Source of the DNA: Thelonectria olida
Taxonomy: Eukaryota; Ascomycota; Sordariomycetes; Hypocreales; Nectriaceae
Reading direction: 5' to 3'
DNA: 64,000 bases
Assembly (NCBI GenBank): GCA_020736575.1
Contig: JAGPYM010000040.1
Coordinates: 186,001-250,000, forward strand
Position 1 is the stretch's first letter. Each line of letters opens with the position of its first letter. Below are positions 43,969 through 55,079 of this stretch, one piece after another. The position numbers and the translations under genes were made by a program. The notes beneath the pieces were generated by a model. It made no database searches. It worked only from the letters and a program-made list of their open reading frames with translations, and was not told the origin of the DNA.

Positions 43969-44217
43969 TGTCAGACAATTGGTTCCACAAGGATCATTGA
44001 TGGCACCAGTCAATTGATGAGAGTTATCTAAAGAACAAAAGAAATTGAACAGCCATGTGTTCGGGCACAGCTATTTAAGCTCATGTTGTTAGGATTGGAT
44101 TCCTTGATGCGGCAAGCCGGATGTGAAACCGGATACACGAACCCTAGGTAAGGGCTTCGTTTCATATCCGTCGCACGGCTCGGTAGAGCATAGTGGAACC
44201 TGGTGGTGATATGCGAC
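43969..44217 (-). repeat. Dispersed ~230-bp repeat, copy 2 (inverted)
   Basis: Reverse-complement partner of 14721-14950. It adjoins the left end of the hAT element. Confidence 0.7.
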
Positions 44218-44258
44218 ACATTTCAACCTCCACTGTCCACGCTCTAAATTGCTCTTTC

Positions 44259-47200
44259 CAGTGTGGGAAATAGGCGGTCCAGTCCAGTCCAGACACCCTG
44301 GACTGGACCGCCTGTGTATCCGGAAGCACTGGACTGGACCGCCCAGCAGTCCAGAGGCATTGGACTGGACCGCCTGCTATAATTAGACTGGCACCAAGAG
44401 TCGGACCAAAACTTGATACGGCGATGAAGTTCCGGTATTGTTGCATTGATACTCAAAGTCCACATCACATACATTGAACATCAATTAAGAACTGCACTGG
44501 GCGAGAAAACTATGTACAGAAAAGGAGGCTCGGAAGACTTCCTAGAGGTGCGAGAGAGTGATGGGCGATGGCGGTATTAATCATAGAGCTATCGTGGCTA
44601 TTAGTTAAACTTAACTGGTCCTTGGCCTTAAGCACTATCGTGATCTCCAAATAATTATCTCGTCCTCATCCCACTGCCGGAGACACTGAATAGCTCCAAT
44701 CGTAGCTGCTGATAATCGGTTCCTCTTCTTTGTCACCATGTCACCCATTCTACTATACAACCGCTCGTTATCTGCCTCCGTTGGTGGGATGCCGTAAATG
44801 TCAAGTGCCATCCGCGCAAGCCGGGGCCAGCGGGGTTTGTTATACACCCAGAATGAAACCGGATCCCTCTGGTTCGCGAAGGAGGTGTCAACCGTGCCTT
44901 GGAACTCATCCATCTCGTCTAGCGGCGGCAGCGGCTGGGCTGGCTTCTTACCAAGCTGTGCCATCGGCCCAAATAAATCCTCTTCAGAAGGGAGCTGAGT
45001 TGTGTTGAGAATCTCGTCCAGGATATCGTCCTCCGCTTCCGGATGAGGCTGCTCTGGAAGTGGCAGATCCTTGTACTGCTGCCAGAGGTCATGGAGCTGT
45101 TGTTCCGCCCTACAGATCCAGCCATCATCTGCTCGGTCGGCCCATAGTTGCTTAATTTTCGTCAGCCGGAGTTGAGGGTGGAGGGCCACAGCGGCCACAT
45201 AGACTTCAGTGTCGTCGAGCTTCGAATAATACTCGTTCAGCTTCTGCCATCCGAGCTGGATATTCAGCTTCAGGTCCTCGTCCGGATCGTGCCTATATTG
45301 CTCCATTAGGCGCTCCAGATGATTCAAGAGAAACTCATAGCAAGGCAACACCTCCCACATAAGGCCGTTGCGGCCCTGCCGTGGATACCCTTCGAGTTTC
45401 TTTGTGACCAGCATCAACGGTTTTAATATCTCCATATATCTTGTGACCGTGACCCAGTCCTCAGTCGACATCTTATCTTCCGCAATCAAGGGCTTGGTTG
45501 GAAGCTTGATATGCTTCTCTGTCTCTAGCCGTCTATTTTTCTGTGTAACCCGCTCAAGACGTGTATTGTGAGCGCGCTCCTCCTTCTCGGAATAGGCATC
45601 GATTGGGGCTCGATTGAGGACGGCCGTCTCGAAGGCATAGTAATGTGAGTTCCACCGAGTATCGTTCGGCCGTTTAAGCTCGGCAGGGGGTCGGCGGGGC
45701 TCATCGTCCAGAAGACAATTTTGGGATTCAATTTGTAGCGCTTTAAACTCTCTGGCGCGGCCGCCGCCGGCGTGTCTATCAGTAATCCACATAACGATGT
45801 TGCGGAGCTTGCCTAGGGCGCCTTTGCGCCTCCAAAGCTCGAGGTCGTCCTGGAGGGCGCGAGGAGCATCACTCTCCGTCTCGAAGGCCCTTAGATCCTT
45901 GCCATACATGATCTGTGTAGCCACGAGATTAACAATGTGGGCTGTACAGCGTAGCCGACGTTTGCTGGGATTGAAGCCAAACATTTGTCCAAGCGCCTCC
46001 ACGCCTGTGTTGTTATTGCCAGCGTTATCCAGGACGAAGTAGCCCACGCGCTTCTCGAGGCCAAACTCCTTGATGATCTCCCCAACACCGTCTGCAATAG
46101 CCTCGCCCGTATGGCTCCCGTTGATTGACGGAATAGACAGGAGGATCTTCTTCTTCTTGCCAAGGGGGTAGAGGAAGTGTGCGAACACTCCATTGAGGCT
46201 CAGAAGATTGCCAGCAGTCCAGAGATCGAATGTGAAGTGGATGTGGCCTTCCCCTCCTGCAGCTGCTCAACAACAACAGCCTTGTAATGGTGAAAGTCTC
46301 GTTTAATCCAGCTCACGAGCGTATGAGCTGTTGGTAACCCTAAGCCGTGCCAATCTCGGCGTACGCCTCCTGTAGAAGCTCATGGAATTGCAGAAGTTCT
46401 ACTTGGCGGAAGGAGATGTTTGCGTAGGCCATCCAGCGTAGTAAGGCCGTCTTGAATCGCTCAGGACTGAAGCCGGATATTCGCTGATTGACAAGAGCTT
46501 GCTCGATCGCCCCTGCTGCCGAGGTGTCGCCGTTAAAAGTAAGCCGCCGCTTCTTTTGAATGGGGCCGTTCGCATCCAAATTGTGTTTATCTCGGAGGTG
46601 ACGTATCTGCGAGTGTGAGCCGCCAGCAATCTTGTACATGGTGTTCCTGTTAGCCTTCCTCTGTACGCAAATCTTGCAAAGCCAGAAGATAACTTGGCTA
46701 TTCATGCTTTGAATGCGATATCCATGTTCCCAGGTCCAGGAGATGTGCTGTCGCTTCGAATGGGGTGCCTTGGTATAACCTTCGAGCTTACTCCAGTTAA
46801 TACCTTTGTAGGCATCGTCGACATCATCGGTAGTGTCCTCATGCTTACCGTCAGGGCTTTGGGGATTTGCTCCTGACATACAAATGAGGCCAGAAAGTTC
46901 CGTAGTGTTACTCGCATCGGTGGAAATAATAGATGATTGGTCATCGCTAATTAATGTTGCCATGGCAAGTTTGTGTTGAGATTCAATTACCCAAGAGCAA
47001 TGGCATAAATGGCAACAGAAGGGCATTTAGTCACTTTAAATACCATCAAAGCGTTCTAGGCAACATAGAATATTGAATCATAGCGATAGGCAGAAGTCGT
47101 TGGGGTGTAGAATAATTAGTTGATGGTGCCTAGCCAGGTTTCAACAGCTGCCTGCGTAACTAGGCCAACATTTTACGCTGCAACAGCTGCAATACAGCGC

Positions 47201-47368
47201 GGATATCGAAGGTATTTAACTACTGTACTGTATTTAGGCTGGTCTAATAATCATATTTTCCACCAAGCTCAACCAATCAGATTGCACTATTTACTCACCT
47301 GACAATGTGGGCCTTAAATGGGCGGTCCAGTCCAGGAGCCCATTATGGACCGCCTATTTCCCATACTG
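44259..47368 (-). mobile_element. hAT transposon
   Basis: The ends read CAGTGTGGGAAATAGGCGGT on the left and its near-perfect complement on the right (CAGTATGGGAAATAGGCGGT). The left subterminal region has three GGACTGGACCGCC copies plus an inverted one, and the right end has GGCGGTCCAGTCC; these are probable transposase-binding sites. The 8-bp flanks (GCTCTTTC and CTGATGTC) do not match, so an end has been rearranged since insertion. It encodes one transposase. Confidence 0.85.
44635..47026 (-). pseudogene. hAT transposase with two frameshifts
   Basis: The N-terminal part (47026-46340) has a BED-type zinc finger (WLCKICVQRK ... SQIRHLRDKH). The middle segment HTLVSWIKRDFHHYKAVVVE lies in a second frame, and the remainder from IHFTFDLWTAGNLLSLNGVF to 44635 in a third. 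Single-base losses near 46345 and 46240 account for both shifts. Catalytic-core landmarks are VLDNAGNNN, LRCTAHIVNL and NDTRWNSHYYAF. The C-terminal dimerisation domain reads FWVYNKPRWPRLARMALDIY ... ADNERLYS. Apart from the two shifts the protein appears complete. Confidence 0.8.
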
Positions 47369-47734
47369 CTGATGTCTTCAAGCAATGCTGGCGAGTTCGT
47401 GGCTGCGTTGAGAATGCATGGATTGCAACCTGGAATCTTAGATATTGATCTGGCCTGCATAAAACATGTCTGGTAAGCTATCCCAATACCTATCAAGAAT
47501 AGGTAGACTGACCTGGTCTTCTTCTAGGAGGGTCAGCGGCATAATCATGATGCAAATTCCACCTTTTAGAGCTGGAACTGCCTGAAAGACGACACTCTTG
47601 CCCCAGCCAGTAGGCGCAATCAGGATTAGATCTTGCTGATCCACCACGAGCTTGTATACCGCCTCCACTTGTCCGGGTCGCGGCCTGAACCCTATTGTAC
47701 TTTCAATCCTCGATGCTAATTGCGTCCTATCCAT
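47369..47734 (-). pseudogene. RecQ-like helicase N-terminal relic
   Basis: The frame from ATG 47734 contains RPRPGQVEAVYKLV, a Walker A motif APTGWGKS and a GICIMIMPLTLLEEDQ motif Ia region. Near 47490 the homology shifts frame to KIPGCNPCILNAATNSPALL. It ends exactly at the hAT border (47368). The rest of the helicase is not found beyond the other hAT end. Confidence 0.65.
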
Positions 47735-48240
47735 GGCCGAGGTGGCAATTCGTCCTAGATGCGACCTGGCCGGATGGAATCGTCAGTTGGAGCTTGCCAG
47801 AGAGTTAAAATACGTCTGGGGAATCGTACATATAATCGCGAGACGACGTCCGTGGAAGTAACCACACGTCGTTGTCGACTGCCCAGGAGCAAGTTGCGCA
47901 GCGCACCCAGCATCGACCGCGATATCTCAACAACGAAGCTTCATATCCAAATGATACTCAATTCAATCGGTAGCTGAGACGTTATAGATCTTCCGTGCAC
48001 AGCTATTTTGATGTTCTCTGTTGCATTAAAGGTGATATGAGGCGTTGTAATTCTCTTGTTGAAATCGGTCCGGCGTAACAGATGGGGATACATAATTTAC
48101 AGCCGGAGACACATACAAAATGTATGTATCCTAAGGGATGGGCCACCAAATTGTGCCAAAAATCTCTCAGGCCCACACACAGAATCACGTGCGCTTAGCG
48201 CTTACGTCTATTCAGCTAGTGTGTAGGTCTGAGTGCCTAA
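47735..48240. other. No gene recognised
   Basis: About 500 bp between the RecQ relic and the pogo fragment. Nothing is supported here. Confidence 0.4.
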
Positions 48241-48241
48241 G

Positions 48242-48470
48242 GTAACGCAAAACGCGGCCCGTGAAATCGTGTGCGCGACTTATCGCAAAGAACACCAAAA
48301 ACTGGCAACCCTAACTGATTCCGCACCAGTCGATAAGTTCAATTTGACTAAGAAGAATATACTCTCAGGCTGGAGAGTGACTGGAAATTGGCCGATCTCA
48401 CGACGGAAAGCCCTCATGCATCCAGAGATACAACCAGACAAGAAGGAAACTACCCCTGAATCCGAGACGT
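48242..48470 (+). pseudogene. Fot/pogo transposase fragment
   Basis: The frame reads YRKEHQKLATLTDSAPVDKF, then after an internal deletion NILSGWRVTGNWPISRRKAL and MHPEIQPDKKE. It matches the C-terminal third of the transposase at 17.9-18.1 kb with ~14 residues missing. No catalytic residues remain. Confidence 0.75.
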
Positions 48471-48475
48471 GCAAC

Positions 48476-48643
48476 TTTGAGGGAACGATCACGTGACTTT
48501 CATACTTTATGAATAGTCTCACTTTATGAATATTGTGCAAATAGCTCAAGTCAGAGTTTTCGTTAGGAATCTCTTTCTCTCCTCGTAAACAATCATTTTG
48601 CCCAAGTCGCACTGGACCTCGTTCGTGCTCTTGTACCGTCACA
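48476..48643 (+). repeat. ~170-bp repeat with short inverted ends, copy 2
   Basis: Matches 25368-25537, sharing CTCACTTTATGAATAT and the 20-bp CTTTCTCTCCTCGTAAACAA; the match continues to GTCACA. It follows directly on the pogo fragment. Confidence 0.65.
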
Positions 48644-48857
48644 GAACCACCTTAATGCCGCTTAATTATACACAATCAGTGCTAGATTTCCTAGATTATT
48701 AACCTTTTCACGATCTAGCAGTCTTTTTTTTCTCTATCAATTACCTATTTTACGAAATTTTGCATTTGCATGACTCCATCAAACCAATCTATCAACGATA
48801 CCCCGAAGGACGACATTGAGCGCCTTTTTGACGCTCGAACCCGCGGTGTCCAATTCT

Positions 48858-49871
48858 TTAATGTACAAGGAGGTGGCTATCGTAGTCGATCCTCTTCACA
48901 TTGAAACTGCTATGTTGGGTTACAACAAAACCCTTGTTGCTTCGCATGGTAGCTGAGAGTGACGCGCTGAGATCATAGAATGCGGCGAGACGAGATCTTC
49001 CCCCAGGAGTGAAGATCGACCCGGTGAGTAGATTCTCGGACTCGGTATTCAGCGACGCCACAGTTGAGCTTCGGCTAGGCCTTGTGGCTAGGTCCTGATT
49101 TCTCTGGAAGTTGACTTGGAAGTTGCGGCAATGGTTGTTGTCCCAGTACTCTTCGCCGTTAACCCTATAGCGGAGACATAGAAAAAGGGTTTTAGATGCG
49201 AGATTTGTGATTTCTGAAAGCTCAATTTCGAAAATGAACTTGTCATAACACAATAGACTGTCTGAAGGGGAGGATTGTTGGCTGTACTCCGCGGTAACCT
49301 CCGAAATGGTTTTCCAGTCGTCAAATGTAAAGCGACAGACGACTGACTTCTCAAAAGCCAAGTTCCTGACTGAAACTAAGCCTTTCAAAAGCTTGTGATC
49401 ATTAGATAGCCACACACTATCGAGGCGCACTTGCTGGATATTCCGCGAGGCACAATCTTGGGGAAAGTTGACTGCAAGCATCTCCAAGTTACCAGTAGCT
49501 GCCTGTACATTGGTGTCTGCTTTGCTTGGATTTTCTGCATGACTATGGCTGTCGATAGTTGGTGATATGTCGGAGCTAACGATAAGAGGGCAGTCGACTT
49601 TGAGGAAATGGCGAATCTGCTCTAAGTGGGAGTCGAAGTGAACCGCCTTAGGAGCGGTTGGTGTCGCGGGGGCGCTAGAAGGATGTCTGCGAGACGGAGG
49701 TCGCAACACCGGCCGGACCAACTCTCCAGACATCTTCCGAATCCTTAGAGGTTTCTCTTGACCTTCGGGGGTTCCCTTCTCCGAGCCCAATAACGACTTG
49801 GATATAGAAGTGAGGGAATCCGTGAAAACGGTGAGATGTCTCATCTCTTCCAATGCAACTCCTCGCGCCAT
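48858..49871 (-). CDS. Gac1-like glycogen-targeting PP1 subunit (CBM21)
   Basis: An intronless 337-residue frame. A PP1-docking motif KAVHF lies at 75-79 within the context found in Gac1 homologues (KAVHFDSHLEQIRHFL). A CBM21 carbohydrate-binding domain spans ~148-256, with VWLSNDHKLLKGLVSVRNLA, FTFDDWKTISEVTAEY and the hallmark WDNN at 243-246. The family brings PP1 to glycogen and activates glycogen synthase. A short C-terminal YDLSASLSA segment is also typical. The protein is shorter than usual Gac1 homologues (by memory 600 or more residues), so it is probably a truncated or rapidly diverging paralogue. An AT-rich stretch lies downstream. It is the second PP1 regulator in this window. Confidence 0.8.
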   Translation of the reverse strand: MARGVALEEMRHLTVFTDSLTSISKSLLGSEKGTPEGQEKPLRIRKMSGELVRPVLRPPSRRHPSSAPATPTAPKAVHFDSHLEQIRHFLKVDCPLIVSSDISPTIDSHSHAENPSKADTNVQAATGNLEMLAVNFPQDCASRNIQQVRLDSVWLSNDHKLLKGLVSVRNLAFEKSVVCRFTFDDWKTISEVTAEYSQQSSPSDSLLCYDKFIFEIELSEITNLASKTLFLCLRYRVNGEEYWDNNHCRNFQVNFQRNQDLATRPSRSSTVASLNTESENLLTGSIFTPGGRSRLAAFYDLSASLSATMRSNKGFVVTQHSSFNVKRIDYDSHLLVH

Positions 49872-52800
49872 TGCGCTCCCTGTGTTTCCAGGAGGGTTCT
49901 GGCTCCAATGGGGACACGGGGCTTTTACGAGAGGGGTGGAAAGGGATGATCGAAAGAACTATCCCTTGGTGTTTTTCAACCCAATATGTCTAATAGAAGG
50001 CGAGCCGTGAGGTGTGACTACACGAGACTGTGAGCACTTCAAAATTATAGAAATCACCCAGTCTTCAACTTACACAGATCGTCACAGGCTATGAGTTCAA
50101 CCACTGTCGCCTTAGGTACTCTGAAAGAAGTAATAGATTAGCAGTTCGCCAAAGATTAGAAACATGTGGGCCGTGTTTTCTTGCACGCAAAATCAAGACT
50201 TCGATTGCCTTAGATCGAAGGGTGCGACTGCGCTTCGGTCTGGGTGTCGACCTACAGGGAGAATGGAGGCTAAGGAAACTAGCTCAGTTTGGGACGGCGA
50301 AAGAAGCCTCGCGTAAAATAGGCCGTTCTCTCTAATGTATGGGTGGTGTGTGATTTAGAGACGGGAGAGGCAAGGTGAGGATCGAATAGACAGCTGGTGG
50401 CGTTTTCATCCCTTATGGATGTGCGGTCTTTTATTCAAATGCTGCGGAGCATTGACTCCTTGTTATCCGGTGTCTTGTACTTTAAGAGGCATGAGTTGGA
50501 AATAAAGAGTTGAGGTGCCCATTAATCTTATTTCCATCGGCGAAACGTCCATCAGCGTCTATTCTAGTCCCTCGAGCTAGATCATACGCTCCCACAAACT
50601 ACGGTACGTTTTTCCAGATCAGCACCCAAAAAAAAAAAAAAAAAAAAAAAATTATAATGAAATAGTAACGTAAGATAACACTCGTTCCATTGCTATCCGC
50701 TCGGAGCGGCTCATGAGTGAGCTAAACTGGGACACTAAGCTACATGAGGCCAGTTCGGACACAGTAGCACCCGGCAGATATAGCACCGAGCTAACGAAGG
50801 TCTAGACTTGCGCCACTCAGGCTAAAATGGCCCCATGGGAGCACCTTCGAGTTGCATTGCTGCATTGTCCCGTCACATCTTTCTCTCCAGCGTCCACGAC
50901 ACCCAAACCTTGTTCTGGAGCTCTCACACCAACTCATCGGACTTGGCTGTTCCTAAGAAGAGTGCCAAATACTACGTATTTATTCGTCATGGTTCTATCG
51001 TGCACTTATTCATTGCTTGACGTTTTACAGGATTGCATCTCCGCAACACCAGTGAAGTAAACCACGAGAAAAAGAGCCAATGGGAGCGAAAATATTACCA
51101 AACATGCAAGTACGTACGTAGTCGTTTTCTTTGCATTGGCCCAGACTTCTTAATCAGTCGACTGAGCAAGGATGATTCCCAACCCCCTGGGATTTATGTC
51201 TAGCGCAGTTTTGTTCCCCGATGCCGTGCATTGTAATCGAACCATAAACCGATCGCTATTAGGTCTTTGCTGTTGCGGAAATGGAGATGCTGCCCCCATA
51301 TTGTCACTTGCCGCCATCTAAGCTGAAACCGATCGTTTGGTCCGGCAAACTGCTAACGCCGATCTCACAGATTCTTGGCAATCCATTGACGTCAGCAAAA
51401 TGGAGATGCACAATATGGAACTGTGCTGGTTGAAGGGGGACACCTATCCGTATGTCTGGACGAGAGCGGCAACTAGCCATTCTGCGTGCCAGCACGCATC
51501 TAGCCCCGGGAATATGGTGATGGTGGGGAGACTCATGAAATTTATTTTCAGGCGGAATCCTTCTCAACGCTCGTGGCTTAACAGTAGTTCGATTATCATA
51601 GTAGGAACTGGCGGTTGATTACTGAAGTACCGGGATGCAGGGTGTAAGGCCAAAGCAGGATAGTGGATCGTCAAAAGTCGCCGTTCCAATTGTCCCTGCC
51701 CTTGGATTTGCTCACCTGAATCCAATAAGTTTGTTAGCCTAATAAACTACATAAGCGATCAATTCACCAAGCACGTCGAATCCAAGCGTTCTCCGGGGCA
51801 TGCCGCATTCCGTGCTCTCCTCAGCCACACCAAAGTAGTGATCAGTCCAAGAGTCCTCGGCAATTGAGCAATGGACGCGGAGTTCTCCATGGGCTTGGGA
51901 ACGGGGTATCATTATCGAAAGACGGGTTCACTACCACGTGCAGCGGCTCGGATGTTTGATAGCTTTATTTAGCGTCTCGGTCAACCGCAAATTCCGCAGC
52001 GTAGTGCCGCGTCATGACAAACCTGTTAACTACCAAACAACATGTACAGTACCGGCAGGGTGCGCCATTCACAAAGCCGAAAATCATCGAGGTGGAGACA
52101 ATTTCCCCCATCATCCCAATTTATCGAAAGTTGGGCGATCGATCCTCCCGTACCCAGACTCGTGGCCTAGCTTAGCCTGTTCTCGACCAAGTTAAAGCAG
52201 GTTTAAAGGTGGCAACTGAAATTGCACTGCGACACCTCCCAACCTAAACCCGACTCGAAAGAGCATTCGAGGTCTAGGACTGTTTGATGTGACCAGGCGC
52301 CGGGGGTGGCCGTTGTCCCCGACCAAGTTTGCCAGCAGTGGAGTGTCCTTCAGTCTTTGAGTGGGTTCTCGGCGATGAGAAAACACCGGAGAGAAGTGCT
52401 CTTCACCACATCCAGTACCACCCGTGTCGAGGATATAAGTTGCGCTTTGGAATGGATAGCAGTTTCTTCACTTGGTGACTTGCTCCGACTTCCAAGTACA
52501 TCAACAACTAGGTTGAGTTGATCTCATCTTCTTCTTTGATTCACCACCGAACCGCCTCTTTCATATCAAATTGAACGGCACTGCAAGTACATTCATTGCA
52601 TGCTCCCAGGTTCGCCGAGAAAATGGAAAACGTAAGCACTTTTGATTTCTATACTTAACTTTTTGCGTCCGGGGAGAGGGCGTCACCCACATGCATTGCA
52701 TCATCACAGACCAAATCATCATACATCAGCCCCCTCCTCCAATCTCTCTTTCAGCCTGCTATACAGGTTTAGCAACGTTTCGCCCAATCATTCTGATGTC

Positions 52801-52876
52801 CAGTTATGAACACAACTTTTGTCCCATTTACTGATATTTCTGGATTGCTTAGCCCCCACGACTCGAGGGTTATCCG
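49872..52876. other. 3-kb stretch without a recognised gene
   Basis: The short frames are unmatched. An A23 tract lies at 50628-50650 and may be a retroposon tail. The right part should contain the bHLH promoter. Confidence 0.45.
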
Positions 52877-53912
52877 ATGCCAGACGCATGCCACTATCGC
52901 GGCACTTGGGCCGAGTGTGAGGCCTCGGGATTCGTCACCATTTCTGACCCCTTCAGCTATTTCAGTAACGAGGGTTACTATGATAAGTGCGAATATCCGC
53001 TTCCTATGCCGCTACCAAATGCTGAATGCTGGGATCCAATGTCGGCAGCATTTGACTCGGACCCAAGATTGTTCTCTAATGAGTCCGACTTCGTCTCGCC
53101 GAGCAGCTTGCAAGCTGACCTGGCCCTTGACACTTGTAAGCCGAGCCTACACATTCACACCTTCTAAGCTGACTCAAATAAACCAATTAGTAAACTCGCC
53201 ATCATATATTGCTGACTCAGATGGTACCTGGGCCTATCTTGGTCCTATTGGTTCAACGCCTCGGCGGCCTCGCATTGGAACGCGAAGCGCTTCCTCACAT
53301 TGGGAAACCACATCTACCGGTGCAACTTCTTCACAGGGGAGAGATGAGAGAGGCACAGCGTTTCTAAGGCTAGAAACTAGTACCCTCACAGAAGACGCTA
53401 TGAGGGTAGAGTGGGCTGAAAATGATCTCGTGCCCAAGCCAGTCAAAGCGCCGACTAACACTGGGGAAAAGTCGAACATGCGTGCGCTTCGTACTGCCTC
53501 ACGAAAGTCCAAGAACAAAGGCAGCAAGCAAAAAAGGGAAGCACCTCCGAAGCCGTCACAAACTCAAGAGCAACCACTTTCGTACCAGCAAGTTCGAGCG
53601 CGAGAGTGCCACAACAAGGTCGAGAAGCAATATCGGGAGAGACTAAACCAACATTTCCTACACCTCTTGGAGGCCTTGCCTGCAGACCTACAAGCCAGTT
53701 GTACCGAGAACCCCAACGCTATTGAGAACCGCAGCGCCGGCCAATACGGAGGAAGCGGGGGTGAAAGGAATGCGAAATTCAGCAAAGGCGAAGTCCTTGA
53801 TATGGCGAGACGATACATTCGAACGCTAGAGCAGAAAACGGAACTTCTGCACAAGGAGCAGGATCAGCTTTTAAGGAAAAATTGTAATAAATTGGGTGAA
53901 GGTTTTCATTAG
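52877..53912 (+). CDS. bHLH transcription factor
   Basis: Exons 52877-53135 and 53191-53912 join through a 55-bp GT-AG intron (GTAAGC ... AATTAG) to give 326 residues. A longer reading without the intron from 52806 is possible but its N-terminus is not protein-like. The bHLH starts near residue 222: a basic region RARECHNKVEKQYRERLN, helix 1 HFLHLLEALP, a long loop rich in Gly/Asn, then helix 2 FSKGEVLDMARRYIRTLEQK and a short zipper-like tail. H, E and R in the basic helix fit E-box binding, and the loop length suits the fungal bHLH class related to SREBP-like factors. The N-terminus is acidic with many Ser/Pro/Asp, a plausible activation region. The gene appears intact; no cluster lies beside it. 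Confidence 0.8.
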
Positions 53913-54031
53913 TTATTACGCCCTTTCTCGCGCGTAATCGCGTGTCAGTCGGTCAATTTGTCAACAAACAAATGAACTTTTCCTCTAAAGAGACAAGCCA
54001 ATACAAACAATATATTGCCAATATGGATATC

Positions 54032-54057
54032 CCGATATTGTATTGTGACAATATCGG
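54032..54057. repeat. Short hairpin CCGATATTGT/ACAATATCGG
   Basis: A perfect 10-bp stem with a 6-bp loop in AT-rich sequence just beyond the Fot relic. It may belong to that transposon's terminal region. Confidence 0.5.
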
Positions 54058-54109
54058 ATAGGGCATATCATATCGTATGCATTGCAATATATTGTTTTAT
54101 TGCCATATT

Positions 54110-54720
54110 ATTAGCAACACTGTTGGAAACCCAAGGTGGAGCAGGTAGCTCGTCGACCCCCTCGACTGGTATTAGCATACATAGCTTCACATCTAGTTTA
54201 GAAACCACACTTTCTAGGTCTAAAGGCATAAGACCTGCTCCTTTAAAACCTCCTTAGATGTCTTTTTCTATTATAGACTCTTGGAATGCTGCTAAAAACG
54301 CAAGAAAGAAATCCTCATTAGTGATATGCATTATACTAGCCCGTATCTTCCTCTCGATTTGTCGCCCATATTCCTACTTAAGTGGGCCAAAGCACCTAAT
54401 ATCTAAAGGCTAAAGCATATAGGATAAATGAGAAGGCATACAAAGCATAACGATCTTATTTTCCTTGCAGTAGAGCTTAAAGGCGATGGAGAGGTGACTT
54501 TCATGGCCATCTAGAATAAGGAGGCGATTTTCGCCAGTCGTACAAGGCTTAGTATGCTTATCAAAATACCAAACCCATTCTAGGCCTCTCTCGTTTATCA
54601 TCCAGCCATTTTCGGTCGTGGCAATGACCCAGTCTTGCAGTAGAGGGCTATCTTCATACCACATCGAGAGGTGATATAGGCCCGCCACAATAATAAATAC
54701 CAGCAAGCACCATCCTTAGG
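54110..54720 (-). pseudogene. Fot1-like transposase relic (second pogo family)
   Basis: Minus-strand coding shows LYHLSMWYEDSPLLQDWVIA, ENGWMINERGLEWVWYFDKH, LLILDGHESH and, past a stop at 54410, EYGRQIERKIRASIMHITNE and GGFKGAGLMPLD. This order is typical of Fot1-type transposases. The family differs from the element at 16.5 kb. Stops and AT-rich drift show it is old. Confidence 0.7.
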
Positions 54721-54834
54721 AATTAATGCCCTGGACCACTATAGTCCATTCCCAGTTTCCAGGTTGAGTCAATTTCGCGTTAGAATGCCTTTCCATACCT
54801 ATAACAACCATGCCTGCCGAGATAATTCCAGGGT

Positions 54835-54975
54835 GGTCCGCAGATCGACTGGTCGAGGTAGTCGGCGACTGAGATCGGCGATTGAGAGTCCGATTCAATC
54901 GCAATTCGATCAGGTTTTCCGCGATCCCGATTCGATTGAGCCTTCAGTCGATTGAGTTGAATCGGGCTGATCGGG
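54835..54975. repeat. GATC/TCGA-rich cluster 1
   Basis: Many degenerate copies of GATTCGA, CGATTGA and GATCG within ~140 bp, directly before the first hAT relic. Probably a transposon subterminal repeat region. Confidence 0.55.
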
Positions 54976-55079
54976 AACCGGGGGGAAGTACCCACAGCTA
55001 ATTTTATATTTATCGGCTCTGCAAATCTCTTCGCAATCTGAATTCCCGAGCTTCCACTTCCTTGATAGATCTCCCAATG

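Noticed and set aside
50628..50650. A23 tract as the 3' tail of a retroposed gene.
   Set aside because: No upstream coding similarity and no flanking target duplication were found.
52806..53190. Intronless start of the bHLH protein at 52806.
   Set aside because: The N-terminus in that frame has random composition. The frame from 52877 with a GTAAGC-AATTAG intron gives a coherent acidic N-terminus and joins in phase.
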